DNA of 64,000 nucleotides from VXYL01 sp963666465 (GCA_963666465.1 OY762824.1:5456001-5520000); one strand, 5' to 3'; positions 54,146 through 62,426 are shown, numbered from the stretch's first letter. Program-made: numbers and translations. Notes: generated by a model not told the origin, from the letters alone.

Positions 54146-54161
54146 CCCGGATTATTCATGA
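52605..54161 (+). CDS. IS1182-family transposase, full length
   Basis: A 518-residue DDE transposase: VDRDTPCLLPPSVQDWLPDD, HIAANSHPDHDTTASFRRRF, a first catalytic Asp in NASLDGTKVQANAS, a charged coiled-coil insert (about 150-255), VNLTDPESRIMPTSNGFEQ, second Asp in GLLADAGHFS, and ETVFGIVKEAMGFRRFHLRG with the Glu. The frame has no stop inside the element. It reads through the right inverted repeat and ends in the adjacent element B at 54159-54161, adding a tail SQNRQTPSPDYS. Otherwise it looks functional and could mobilise related ends in trans. Confidence 0.88.
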   Translation: MSSKFRPVDRDTPCLLPPSVQDWLPDDHLARFVVDVVDRLDLSALERQCGGGGKDPHHPALLLGLLFHGCATGVFSSRRLERATCDSVAFRHIAANSHPDHDTTASFRRRFLEDLQGLFVRILLIAQEAGLLKLGNASLDGTKVQANASRHRALGWGHAKRLEEQLRGEVSALLEQAAQAEDSEPELDVPEELKRRAERLAVIEAAQAEIERRAQERHAAEQADHEERLEARREKEKETGRKPRGRPPQAPQAGPRDADQVNLTDPESRIMPTSNGFEQACNAQSGVDIESHLAVTADVVDRCNDRREVSPTLEALDALPAALGQPVGLLADAGHFSRANVAHCEAAGLTPHIATGRKAHNVPLAERRASPPPCPEDADPATRMAHRLQTPEGRALHARRKSTVETVFGIVKEAMGFRRFHLRGLEAVRGEWTLTCLAWNLKRMHALELSGRNPRLCVRIGLWRRFHSDLACMGGARPVRWPTSKHADPVHWHDIQFTVALSATSKSQNRQTPSPDYS

Positions 54162-54327
54162 ATGCGCGTAGCGAGGGCGACGAGGCACCGCTGTGGGTGG
54201 GCGCACGGAGTGGAGGAACCCGAAGGCATAAGCTGCGCACTATGTCGAGGGGGCCGGAGCGAGTACGCACAGCCACAGCGAGCGGATCGTCGGCCGCAGT
54301 AGGGCATTCATGAATAATCCGGGCTAG
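54142..54327. repeat. Short element B, copy 1, with ~23-bp inverted repeats
   Basis: ctagcccggattattcatga at 54142 is matched by its reverse complement ending at 54327 (tcatgaataatccgggctag). The interior contains a patchy cacagcg/agcgagg-rich core. Related copies lie at 55658-55897 and 58670-58852. Its first bases provide the stop codon of the IS1182 transposase. Confidence 0.9.
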
Positions 54328-54413
54328 GTGTTGGGCGTGTTGGGCGCGGCCCCTTGCAGAGCGCCAACCGCGCCGCCAAACTACCCGCCCTTCGCACCCG
54401 CTCCTAAGTCGCA

Positions 54414-55580
54414 ATGGCCCATCCGCTGGAAGGAATCCGCGTTCTTGACTTGTCTCGTGTGTTGGCGGGGCCCTTTGCCGGCCGGATGTTGTGTGATCTT
54501 GGAGCGGATGTGGTCAAGGTGGAGCCGCCGGACGGCGACATGACGCGGCTTTGGGGGGCGGTGATCGGCGGGGTTCCCGGCTACTTCCATCAGCAGAACG
54601 CCGGCAAGCGCGGTATGTGCATCGATCTTGGTCGGCCTGAGGGAGTCGCAATCGCGCGCGACCTGGCGCAGGTGGCGGATGTGGTGATCGAGAACTTCCG
54701 TCCCGGTGTGCTGGCGCGGCTTGGGCTCGGCTACGAGACACTGAAGGGACTCAGGGAAGACATCATCCTGCTCTCCATCTCCGGCTTTGGGCAGGACGGC
54801 CCGGAGGCGGGTCGGGCGGCGTATGCGGCTGCGATCCATGCGGAGACGGGCCTCGTGCATCGACAGGGGCGGGATGGTCGGGAAGCGACGGACATCAAGA
54901 TGTCGGTGGCGGACACCAACGCATCCCTGCACGGCTTGGTGGCGGTGCTGTCGGCGCTCATCATGCGCGGGCGCACGGGGCTCGGCCAGCACATCGACAT
55001 CGCCATGGTGGACGCCATGCTGGCCACGGACGATCAACTTCAGTATTACCTTGAAGACTCCCACGAGACGGGGCCAGCGGTGTCGGACATCTGGCGCACG
55101 GGCGTCGGTTCGGTGCTGACTGCGGGCGACTTCCGACACATCTGGCGGCAACTGAACCAGCGCATGGGTGTGGCCGATCCCGCCCCTGCGGGTGCTGCTT
55201 TGGCGGACAAGATTCGACTGCGGCGGCAGGCGGCGACGGAGTTCTTTGCCTCCCTCGCCAGCATGGAGGACGTTCACGACGCGATGCGTCGCATGAATCT
55301 CGCATGGGGACTGGTGCGCGATGCCAAGGACGTGCGCGAGTCGCCCACAGTGCGCCACCGCGGCGCCATCGTCGATGCCGACGATCGTGCCGGAGGCAAG
55401 CGCCCTCTCACCCAGTCTCCGTATCGCTTCTCCGCCGCCGAGTCCGGCGTGCATGGCGTCGCGCCCCATCGCGGCGAGCACAACGCCGACGTGTTGCGGA
55501 ACTGGCTCGGGTTGGACGATGCGGCATTGGCGCGGGCGCAGCAGAGTGGCGCCTTGATCTCCGGGGTTCCCGAGCCCTAG
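54414..55580 (+). CDS. CaiB/BaiF-type CoA transferase (class III)
   Basis: A 388-residue class III CoA transferase, distinct from the one at 12765. HPLEGIRVLDLSRVLAGPFA, GADVVKVEPPDGDMTRLWG, VIENFRPGVLARLGLGYETL and SGFGQDGPEAGRAAYAAAIH are conserved; substrate unknown. The expected catalytic Asp after the G-P-x motif appears altered (GRAAYAAAIHAE), so activity should be viewed with caution. The stop TAG at 55578-55580 lies in a CTAG that starts repeat C, so its C-terminus may have been set by an insertion. Confidence 0.85.
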   Translation: MAHPLEGIRVLDLSRVLAGPFAGRMLCDLGADVVKVEPPDGDMTRLWGAVIGGVPGYFHQQNAGKRGMCIDLGRPEGVAIARDLAQVADVVIENFRPGVLARLGLGYETLKGLREDIILLSISGFGQDGPEAGRAAYAAAIHAETGLVHRQGRDGREATDIKMSVADTNASLHGLVAVLSALIMRGRTGLGQHIDIAMVDAMLATDDQLQYYLEDSHETGPAVSDIWRTGVGSVLTAGDFRHIWRQLNQRMGVADPAPAGAALADKIRLRRQAATEFFASLASMEDVHDAMRRMNLAWGLVRDAKDVRESPTVRHRGAIVDADDRAGGKRPLTQSPYRFSAAESGVHGVAPHRGEHNADVLRNWLGLDDAALARAQQSGALISGVPEP

Positions 55581-55661
55581 CCGAAGGCGCGAGCGAATGC
55601 GAGCCCGAAGGCCAAGCAGTTCGCGAAGCGAACTGCCGACGCGCCCGCAAGGGCGCGCTAG
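55577..55661 (+). repeat. Short element C, copy 1
   Basis: An 85-bp segment bounded by ctag at 55577-55580 and 55658-55661, containing gcgagcgaatgcgagcccga and the palindrome agttcgcgaagcgaact. It matches 58953-59034 in reverse orientation. The first ctag includes the stop of the CoA transferase gene; the second begins element B copy 2. Confidence 0.85.
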
Positions 55662-55897
55662 CCCCCGGATTGGTCATGAATGCCCTACTGCGGACGACGA
55701 TACGCTCGCTGTGGCTGGGCAATTACTCGCGCGTCCTGCGGACGCGTTCGCTTCCGGCCCCCTCGACATAGTGTGCAGTCATGCCTGCGCGCCCTTCCGG
55801 CGCGTCCTCCATTCCGTGCCTCCTGGCACGCGGGCGGGTCCAGCCACAGCGGCGTCTCGTCGCCCCCGCTACGCGCATTCATGACCAATCCGGGCTA
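55658..55897. repeat. Short element B, copy 2
   Basis: Ends ctagcccccggattggtcat at 55658 and atgaccaatccgggctag at 55897. It shares ctacgcgcattcatga and the acatagtgtgcag core with the other two copies, in reverse orientation to copy 1. At about 240 bp it is longer than they are. No coding capacity. Confidence 0.85.
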
Positions 55898-55914
55898 GGG
55901 CGGAGCTGTACGGC

Positions 55915-57366
55915 ATGGCAATCCGAGATGGCGATTCCCGGTGCATCGGCGTCGGCATCGACTTCGGCACCACAAATTCGGTGGCCGCCACCTTTGATGG
56001 CGAGCGTGTTCGGCTTGCCAGCCTCGAAGCGCGCCCGCGCCCGGAGCCGATCATGCCGTCGGCCACCTACATCGACCGCGACCTCCATACCCGCACCGGA
56101 CGCCAGGCCATCGACCGCTACATCGCCGACAACACCGGACGCAAGGTGGAACTGACCGCCGAGGTGATCGGCAAGGCGACGCTCGCTGTCGGCTACGGCG
56201 GTGAGGAATCCCGGAATCCGGGTGCGACGCTGACACAGAACGTGTACGGCGATGCGACCACCGACGCGGGGCTCGAGGGTCGCCTGTTCCGGGGCGTGAA
56301 GCGGCTGCTCGGACGCAAGGATGTGCGTCGCCTCGTGGTCTTCGATCACCCGTTCAGCCCCGTGGCGCTTGTGACGCCGATCCTGCTGCACATTCGCAAG
56401 ACCCTGGCGGATGAAGGGGCGCCCAGCGTCGGCGGCAAGGTGGCGGCGGCGACCGTCGGCCACCCGGTCAACTTCGAGGGACGTGATCGCTTCCGCAACC
56501 AGCTGGGCTTGGCCCGGCTCGGCGAGGCATATCGCTATGCGGGTGTCGCCAAGGCGCATTTCTGCCCGGAGCCTATCGGCGCCGCGGTTAGCTACCTCCA
56601 TCTGCATCCGGGCGCATCCGGCGAGCGACTGCTCACCGTGGACTTCGGCGGCGGCACACTCGACTTCTGTGTGCTGCAGAGGCGAGCGGAGCATCGCTTC
56701 GACGTGATCGCGATGCACGGCGTCGGCCTGGGTGGCGACCACATCGACCAGTGTCTGTTTCGGGAACTGCTTTTCCCCCTGCTCGGCAAGGGCGAACGCT
56801 GGCGCCGGCGCGGCCAGGCCGGGGAGATTGACACGCTGTTCCCGTTCGACGGCTATGAGGAGCTGCTGGTGAACTGGCCGGTGACCTACCTGTTGAACCA
56901 GAACCGCTACACCACCGCGGTGCAGAACTGCATCGAGCAGGGCGGCCCCGCTCGGTTGAAGTTCCGCCGCCTGCGCGAGTTGATCCAGCAGAACTATGGC
57001 TATGTCGTCTTCCAGGCCATCAAGGACTTCAAGGCGGAGCTTTCGAGCAAAGACGAGGCGGTGCTCGACATCGGCGAGATCGACGTGGAGGTGCGGCTCT
57101 CCCGGCGCGAGTTCGAATGCCTGATCGCCGATCTCCTGACGCGAGTGGAGGAGGCCGTGGACGAGACCCTGCGGCAGGCGGCGCTGCCGTTCGACGCCAT
57201 CGACATCGTCCTTCGCACCGGCGGCTCGTCGCTCATCCCCGCGGTGCATCGCATTCTGGACGAGCGCTTTCCCGGCCGGGTGGTAAACCACGATCCGTTC
57301 ACCAGCGTCGCGGCGGGGCTGGCGGTGGCAGACTTCCACGGGATGCAGGACGGAGACCGGGCATGA
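55915..57366 (+). CDS. yegD: Hsp70-family chaperone-like protein, YegD type
   Basis: A 483-residue actin-fold ATPase. Phosphate 1 motif VGIDFGTTNSVAATFDGERV, phosphate 2 LLTVDFGGGTLDFCVLQ and adenosine motif VLRTGGSSLIPAVHRIL. It has the Hsp70 nucleotide-binding domain plus a short C-terminus and lacks the full substrate-binding domain, as in E. coli YegD. Chaperone activity is not shown. The ATG at 55915 lies 18 bases after element B. It overlaps the next gene by four bases (ATGA). Confidence 0.87.
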   Translation: MAIRDGDSRCIGVGIDFGTTNSVAATFDGERVRLASLEARPRPEPIMPSATYIDRDLHTRTGRQAIDRYIADNTGRKVELTAEVIGKATLAVGYGGEESRNPGATLTQNVYGDATTDAGLEGRLFRGVKRLLGRKDVRRLVVFDHPFSPVALVTPILLHIRKTLADEGAPSVGGKVAAATVGHPVNFEGRDRFRNQLGLARLGEAYRYAGVAKAHFCPEPIGAAVSYLHLHPGASGERLLTVDFGGGTLDFCVLQRRAEHRFDVIAMHGVGLGGDHIDQCLFRELLFPLLGKGERWRRRGQAGEIDTLFPFDGYEELLVNWPVTYLLNQNRYTTAVQNCIEQGGPARLKFRRLRELIQQNYGYVVFQAIKDFKAELSSKDEAVLDIGEIDVEVRLSRREFECLIADLLTRVEEAVDETLRQAALPFDAIDIVLRTGGSSLIPAVHRILDERFPGRVVNHDPFTSVAAGLAVADFHGMQDGDRA

Positions 57367-57827
57367 AGACGACCGAGGGTTTCGAGGCGCTGGTCAATCG
57401 GTTCACGGCGGCGGTGGAGGCGGGGGACGGGTCTGCTCTGGCGAGCCTCTTTACCGAAGACGGCGTGTACGAAGACGGCTTCTATGGCGCATCGACCGGC
57501 AGGACACAGATAAAGGCCATGCTGGAGACGAAGTTCTGGGGCCATGCCGAAGGCTTCCGCTGGCGCATGTTGGAGCCGGTCTGCGACGGTCGCCACGGCT
57601 ATGCCCGCTATGTCTTCAGCTATCGCTCCAAGCTGGCCGGCGCCGTGGGCGAGACGGTGGTGTTCGAGGGCATGAGCCAGTTCACGCTGGAAGGCGACTT
57701 GACCCGTCGCTATCGCGAGGTATTCGAAACCGGCATCGCGATGGCGCAACTCCGGTTCTCGGCCGAACGGATCGCAAAGAGCCTGGAACGGCGCGCTTCT
57801 GCATTGCGCGAGGGGGAGAAGGTCTGA
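57363..57827 (+). CDS. NTF2/SnoaL-like protein
   Basis: A 154-residue cone-fold protein: FEALVNRFTAAVEAGDGSAL, ASLFTEDGVYEDGFYGASTG and RTQIKAMLETKFWGHAEGF. These are typical of SnoaL-like isomerases or small ligand-binding proteins. The active-site residues cannot be assigned. It starts in the ATGA overlap with the Hsp70-like gene, so the two are coupled. 57828-58017 is intergenic, with no clear terminator. Confidence 0.78.
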   Translation: MKTTEGFEALVNRFTAAVEAGDGSALASLFTEDGVYEDGFYGASTGRTQIKAMLETKFWGHAEGFRWRMLEPVCDGRHGYARYVFSYRSKLAGAVGETVVFEGMSQFTLEGDLTRRYREVFETGIAMAQLRFSAERIAKSLERRASALREGEKV

Positions 57828-58017
57828 AGAGGAAGGGATTGGGTTCCGCCCCATCCCCACGAGAAGCCGAGGGGCGCTGATCGGGTTCATCGGCACGGCG
57901 AGCGGTGCCCACCGTGATGGTTCCGTCGGAAGGTTCAGTGGTGCGCCCTCCGGAGAGTCGAAGAAGGCGCCAGAACTCCTCGGAGGGGCAGGGGGATGCG
58001 ACAACCCCCTTCAAGCG

Positions 58018-58623
58018 TCACTCAGGCACCGGCCGGTAGTCGGCGTCAATGGCCGCGAAGAACGTCTGCACCATGCGATAGGTCATGCCCCAGACGAAGT
58101 GGCCGCCGGCGAGGCGGAAGCCGTTGAAGCCCATTGCACCGGTGGACACCGGGCGACGTTCAATGTCGTGGTTTTCGCCGCGATGCATGGGTGCGAGGCG
58201 GGTCCACACGGCCTCCTCCACTTCGTGGTTGAGCGAGAACGATGGATCGCCTTCGATTGCGAACACGAACGGCGCCACCACCATGTCGCGTCGCACCGCC
58301 TGGGGTCGCTGCGGGGTGAGTTCCCCCAGCAGCGGGGCGTTGCTGATGTCGAGGCCAATCTCCTCGTGGGTCTCACGCACCGCAGCGGCACAGAGGTCGG
58401 CGTCGGAAGGCTCCAAGTGTCCGCCCGGGAAGGCCATGTGGCCCGACCACGGATCGCCGGCACGCTTGGCGCGCTGAATGAACAGCACTTCCGCATCCGC
58501 GTGGCCGTCCAACGGTTCTCGCAACACCACCGCGACCGCCGCTTGGCGCGTGTGTTCGGTGGTGGTGAAGGGGGCGGGGCAGGTTTCGTTGAGGCGGCGA
58601 CGGATCGAGACCAGATCAAGCAT
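58018..58623 (-). CDS. CoA pyrophosphatase-type NUDIX hydrolase
   Basis: A 201-residue NUDIX protein. AVVLREPLDGHADAEVLFIQ leads to the Nudix box, SGHMAFPGGHLEPSDADLCA followed by AVRETHEEIGLDI. The NUDT7/CoA-specific neighbourhood is the preceding LxQRAxRxxxHSGQ-like segment, here FIQRAKRAGDPWSGHMAF, so CoA or a related pyrophosphate is a likely substrate. The ATG at 58623 is the only good start. Divergent from the repeat cluster at 58670. Confidence 0.85.
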   Translation of the reverse strand: MLDLVSIRRRLNETCPAPFTTTEHTRQAAVAVVLREPLDGHADAEVLFIQRAKRAGDPWSGHMAFPGGHLEPSDADLCAAAVRETHEEIGLDISNAPLLGELTPQRPQAVRRDMVVAPFVFAIEGDPSFSLNHEVEEAVWTRLAPMHRGENHDIERRPVSTGAMGFNGFRLAGGHFVWGMTYRMVQTFFAAIDADYRPVPE

Positions 58624-58669
58624 TCGCGCATGATAACTTGCGCTTTTGCGGAGCGGATGGATCGCCTCA

Positions 58670-58852
58670 CTGGCCCGGATTGTTCATGAATGTCCTACTG
58701 CGGACGCGTGCGCTTCCGGCCCCTCGACATAGTGTGCAGCCATGCCTGCGCGCCCTTCGGGAGCGTTGCGTCCTCCACTCCACGCGTGCGCGTCCAGCCA
58801 CAGCGGCGTCTCGTCGCCCTCGCTACGCGCATTCATGAACAATCCGGGCCAG
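58670..58852. repeat. Short element B, copy 3
   Basis: Ends ctggcccggattgttcatga and tcatgaacaatccgggccag. The terminal ctag is mutated to ctgg/ccag on both sides, a compensating change that keeps the inverted repeat. The core acatagtgtgcagccatgcc matches copy 2. Confidence 0.85.
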
Positions 58853-59034
58853 GAGGCAAGCGCCGTAGAAAACTGTCGAGTTGGAGAACGGTCGCGTGCT
58901 TCCCTTCGCAGTTTTCGCGCCAGCGAAACTGCCTTAAGCGCCGCGAGGCGGCGCTAGCGCGCCCTGACGGGCGCGTCGGCAGTTCGCTTCGCGAACTCCT
59001 GGCCTTCGGGCTCGCATTCGCTCGCGCCTCCTAG
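58853..59034 (-). repeat. Fragment related to element D plus element C copy 2
   Basis: 58853-58952 begins gaggcaagcgccgtagaaaa, similar to the end of element D (gtctgcgccgtagaaa), and holds the hairpin arms cagttttcgcgcca / gcgaaactg. 58953-59034 is ctag-bounded and is the reverse complement of element C at 55577-55661 with few differences. The last ctag (59031-59034) starts element A copy 4. Confidence 0.75.
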
Positions 59035-59146
59035 CAGCCTGTCGGACTTCGAACGGCGCAAGCTGGCCGAATGCCGACAGGGTGGCAGGACGGCTTGGGC
59101 TGGGGCAGGAAGCGTTGCCGAAAGGCAACGGTTCTTGTGGCGCTAG
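59031..59146 (+). repeat. Short dispersed element A, copy 4
   Basis: Bounded by ctag on both sides (59031-59034, 59143-59146) and matching the copies at 19157, 30864 and 52267. It ends 45 bases before the thioesterase start and may contribute to its leader. Confidence 0.88.
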
Positions 59147-59191
59147 GTCGGGCAACGCCTCGAGCCATCACAGAGACGGGACGGAAGACAA

Positions 59192-59593
59192 TTGAGCCTC
59201 GAATCTACTGCCAACAAATGCTTCGTCTGCGGGCCGGGCAATCCCATTGGCCTCAATGTGCGGTTTCGCCTCGATGGCGATGTGTGCCGCGCCGAGTTCA
59301 CCCCGGGTGGTGAGCATGTCGGCTACGACGGCGTCATTCACGGCGGCATCCTCTTCAGCCTGCTCGACGACGTGATGGCGAACTGGGTCTTCCTGCGTGG
59401 CGAGCGCTGCTACACGGCACGGGCGGACGTGCGCTACCGCCAGCCTCTCCAGGCTGGCACGCCGGTGCGGCTCGAAGGCCGGCAAGCGTCTCGACGTGGT
59501 CGTCTTGCCATGCTGTCCGGCAAGGTCATCCGCCAGGATGACGACTCGGTGGTGGCAGAGGCCTCGGGGCGCTTCATGGTGGATGAGGGGTGA
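59192..59593 (+). CDS. PaaI-type hotdog thioesterase
   Basis: A 133-residue hotdog-fold protein: CFVCGPGNPIGLNVRFRLDG, the characteristic Cys-containing opening, then YDGVIHGGILFSLLDDVMAN with the catalytic HGG and Asp. It probably hydrolyses an acyl-CoA in the cytosol. The start is TTG at 59192 after ACGGAAGACAA; no ATG is in place. It is convergent with the PEP carboxylase gene. Confidence 0.88.
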   Translation: MSLESTANKCFVCGPGNPIGLNVRFRLDGDVCRAEFTPGGEHVGYDGVIHGGILFSLLDDVMANWVFLRGERCYTARADVRYRQPLQAGTPVRLEGRQASRRGRLAMLSGKVIRQDDDSVVAEASGRFMVDEG

Positions 59594-59615
59594 TCGTTCG
59601 AGGGAGGGGGCTGGT

Positions 59616-59645
59616 GGTTGCGGCCTGGAAACGCCCGCCGCAACC
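59616..59645. terminator. Hairpin between convergent genes, possible terminator
   Basis: ggttgcggc at 59616-59624 pairs with gccgcaacc at 59637-59645 over a 12-base loop, between the thioesterase and ppc stop codons. There is no T-run on either strand, so a classical intrinsic terminator is not certain. Confidence 0.35.
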
Positions 59646-59728
59646 GGGGCAGCAGTCGCTTCAACCGGTTGTTGGGAACGCCGTTCTCGCAGAGCCAAGG
59701 GCCAAGGAGCTGCCTTCCCTCCAAGGCT

Positions 59729-62308
59729 TTACCCCGTGTTGCGCAGGCCGCTGGCGATGCCGGCCATTGTCACGTTGAGGGCCTGGCGCACCGCTTCCGC
59801 GTCGTTGCCGGCGCGGCGGCGGGCCATCAGCTCTGCCTGCAGCAGGTGCAGTGGGTCGAGATAGGTGTTGCGCACGGTGATGGAGTCGCGCATGGCGCGG
59901 TCGCCTGCGAGCAGGGTGCCGCTGCCGTCTAGTTCCGGCAGGGTCTGGCGCAGCGACTCGAGCCGGGCGATGAGGCGTTCGGTCATGCGTTGCTGCGCCG
60001 CATTGGCGAGGCGTCGAGCGTAGTAGCGCGCCAGAGTCGCGTCCGCCTTGGCGAGCACCATCGACAGCATGTCGAACTGCATGGCGAAGAACGGCCACGT
60101 GCGCAGTGCCTCGTGCGCGGACGGATTGGCGCGCAGCCACTGCACCGCCTCGTCGGCGCCGAGCCACGGCGGCAGCATCAGGCGAATCTGGGTCCACGCA
60201 AACACCCACGGGATCGCCCGCAGGCGGTCGAGGTCGTCAGCCTGGGCCGGCGCGCCCCCTTCGGCGCGGCGGGCTGGACGGCTGCCGAGCGAAAGGTCGG
60301 CGAGTTCCCCTTCGGGCGTGATGGCATGGAAGAGTTCGACGAACTCGGCATTCCGCACCGTGCTGCGATAGGAAGCGAGGCAAGCTTCGGCGAGTTCCGT
60401 CATGGCGGCGCGTTGCTCGGCGCGAGGTGCCGGTGGCGGTGCGACGGTGGCACGCAACGTTGCTTGCAGGTAAATCGACAGCGTGGCGCGGGCGATGTGT
60501 GGCGCACCGAGCTTGAAGCGGATCATCTCGCCCTGTTCGGTCACCCGCAGCGATCCGGCCATGGAACCCGGCGGCTGCGACGCGATGGCCTGTCCGGCGG
60601 GGCCGCCACCACGACCAATTGCCCCGCCCCTGCCGTGGAACAGGGTCAGCCGCACGCCGTGTCGGGCCGCCACTTCGGCAATGGCCTCCTGGGCTCGGTA
60701 CTGCGCCCACGCGGCGGCGAGCTGCCCGGCGTCCTTGGCGGAGTCGGAGTAGCCGATCATCACCTGCACCGAGTCGCCCACATAGTCCCGATACCAAGGC
60801 ATCGACAACAGGGCATCGAGCGTCGTAGCGGCGCGGTTGAGATCGTCCAAGGTCTCGAACAGCGGTGCAATGGGGAGGTTGCGGCCGAGCCCCGACCCCC
60901 GCAGCAGCAGCGCAACCGCCAGCACGTCGCTCGGCGCGGCGGCCATCGAGACGACATATGTCGCAATGCCGGCGGCATCGTTCTCCGCCACCGCGGCGCA
61001 GGTGTCGAGCACCTCGCGGGATTCGTCGCTGATGGGCCAGTTGCGCGGGAACAGGGGCCGGAGGCTCTGCAATTCCTCGAGCAGCCAGGCGATGCGGCGC
61101 GATTCGTCCCAATCCGCATACCCGTGCGTGCCATCGCTGCCGTCTGTCACGCCGAGATAGCGCGTCACCTCGTCGAGCACCGTCTCGTGGCGCTCGGCGT
61201 GCTGGCGGATGTCGAGTCGGGCCAGGCAGACACCGAAGCAGTGCATCCGGCGCAGGGTGTCGAGCAGTGGTCCGGCGGCGATGCGCTCCATGCCGCAAGC
61301 CACCAGCGAACGGTGGCACAGGAGCAGGGGCTGCAATGCGTCGCGGTCGTGCAGGATGGCGTCCGCTGGCGGCGGCTCGTCCGTCTCCGCCCAGGCGCGG
61401 GTGGCGAGGAGGCGGTCGCGCAGGCGATGCAGGATGGCGCGATAGGGCTCGAATTCGCCGCCGGCAGCCGCGCGCACTTCCTCGGTGCAGGCGGTCATGG
61501 ACAGCGATGCGCTCAATGCGTTGACGTCGCGCAGCAGCAGGTCTGTCGCGGTCCAGCGCGCCCGTCGCAGCACGCGCCGGGTGACGGCGGCGGTGACACC
61601 GGGATTGCCGTCGCGGTCGCCACCCATCCACGACGCGAAGGAGAACGGCATGGCGTCCACGGGCGGTGGTTCGGACAGGGCTGCGTCGAGGTCGCGCATA
61701 GCTTTCGGAACCGCGTCCCAGAGCGAGTTTTCGATCACGGCGAAGCCCCAGCGCGCCTCCTCCTCGGGCGAAGGGCGTTCGCGACGAATTTCGTCGGTGT
61801 GCCACGCCTCGCTGATGAGTCGCTCCAGGCGTTCGTCGGACTCCCGACGCTCCATGTCGCCGAGATGCGCGGGCGAGGCCAGTTCGGCACCGATCGCGTC
61901 GTATTTCTGGATGAGCGTGCGGCGCAGAACTTCCGTCGGGTGCGCCGTCAGCACGAGCTCGACGCGCACGTCAGCCAATTCCTCGGGCGAGACTGCCGGC
62001 CAAGGCGGAGGGGGGGCGGCATGGCATTGCTCGGCGATGTTGGCGAGATTGAGGAACTGATTGAAGGCGCGGGCGATGTCGGTGAGGAGGTGCTCGGGAA
62101 TGTCCGCCAAGCGACGGCTGAGGCGCTCCCAGTCCGCATCGGAGCCGCGCCTTGCCGCCTTGGCCAAGGCGCGGATGTCCTCGATCAGATCGACGAACCC
62201 AGCACCCCGATGGCGACCGATGACGCGACCGAGAATGTCGCCCAAGAGACGGACATCGTCACGCAACTTGCGTGGAATCCCGGCAAGGGCATCGTCCTTC
62301 GCTGACAT
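59729..62308 (-). CDS. ppc: Phosphoenolpyruvate carboxylase
   Basis: An 859-residue PEPC, converting PEP and bicarbonate to oxaloacetate to replenish the TCA cycle. Catalytic His region ELVLTAHPTEVLRRTLIQKY, SWMGGDRDGNPGVTAAVTRR, the bicarbonate-site Lys region GYSDSAKDAGQLAAAWAQYR, the flexible loop FHGRGGAIGRGGGPAG and the C-terminal ASGLRNTG are all present. Length is normal. The ATG at 62308 is standard. It is divergent from recQ, 118 bases away. Confidence 0.97.
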   Translation of the reverse strand: MSAKDDALAGIPRKLRDDVRLLGDILGRVIGRHRGAGFVDLIEDIRALAKAARRGSDADWERLSRRLADIPEHLLTDIARAFNQFLNLANIAEQCHAAPPPPWPAVSPEELADVRVELVLTAHPTEVLRRTLIQKYDAIGAELASPAHLGDMERRESDERLERLISEAWHTDEIRRERPSPEEEARWGFAVIENSLWDAVPKAMRDLDAALSEPPPVDAMPFSFASWMGGDRDGNPGVTAAVTRRVLRRARWTATDLLLRDVNALSASLSMTACTEEVRAAAGGEFEPYRAILHRLRDRLLATRAWAETDEPPPADAILHDRDALQPLLLCHRSLVACGMERIAAGPLLDTLRRMHCFGVCLARLDIRQHAERHETVLDEVTRYLGVTDGSDGTHGYADWDESRRIAWLLEELQSLRPLFPRNWPISDESREVLDTCAAVAENDAAGIATYVVSMAAAPSDVLAVALLLRGSGLGRNLPIAPLFETLDDLNRAATTLDALLSMPWYRDYVGDSVQVMIGYSDSAKDAGQLAAAWAQYRAQEAIAEVAARHGVRLTLFHGRGGAIGRGGGPAGQAIASQPPGSMAGSLRVTEQGEMIRFKLGAPHIARATLSIYLQATLRATVAPPPAPRAEQRAAMTELAEACLASYRSTVRNAEFVELFHAITPEGELADLSLGSRPARRAEGGAPAQADDLDRLRAIPWVFAWTQIRLMLPPWLGADEAVQWLRANPSAHEALRTWPFFAMQFDMLSMVLAKADATLARYYARRLANAAQQRMTERLIARLESLRQTLPELDGSGTLLAGDRAMRDSITVRNTYLDPLHLLQAELMARRRAGNDAEAVRQALNVTMAGIASGLRNTG

Positions 62309-62426
62309 GGCATGACTATACGCCGGCCGAGGCGGGGCCCTTCTTGCATCTTCGCCGCCGGGCAGGCACCTCTACTCGACCGAGCAAGGCCGCGCACCGA
62401 GCCCACGTCCAAAATACAATGCCCGC

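Noticed and set aside
59990..62305. 771-codon plus-strand frame opposite ppc
   Set aside because: Antisense shadow of PEP carboxylase, whose catalytic motifs are all on the minus strand.
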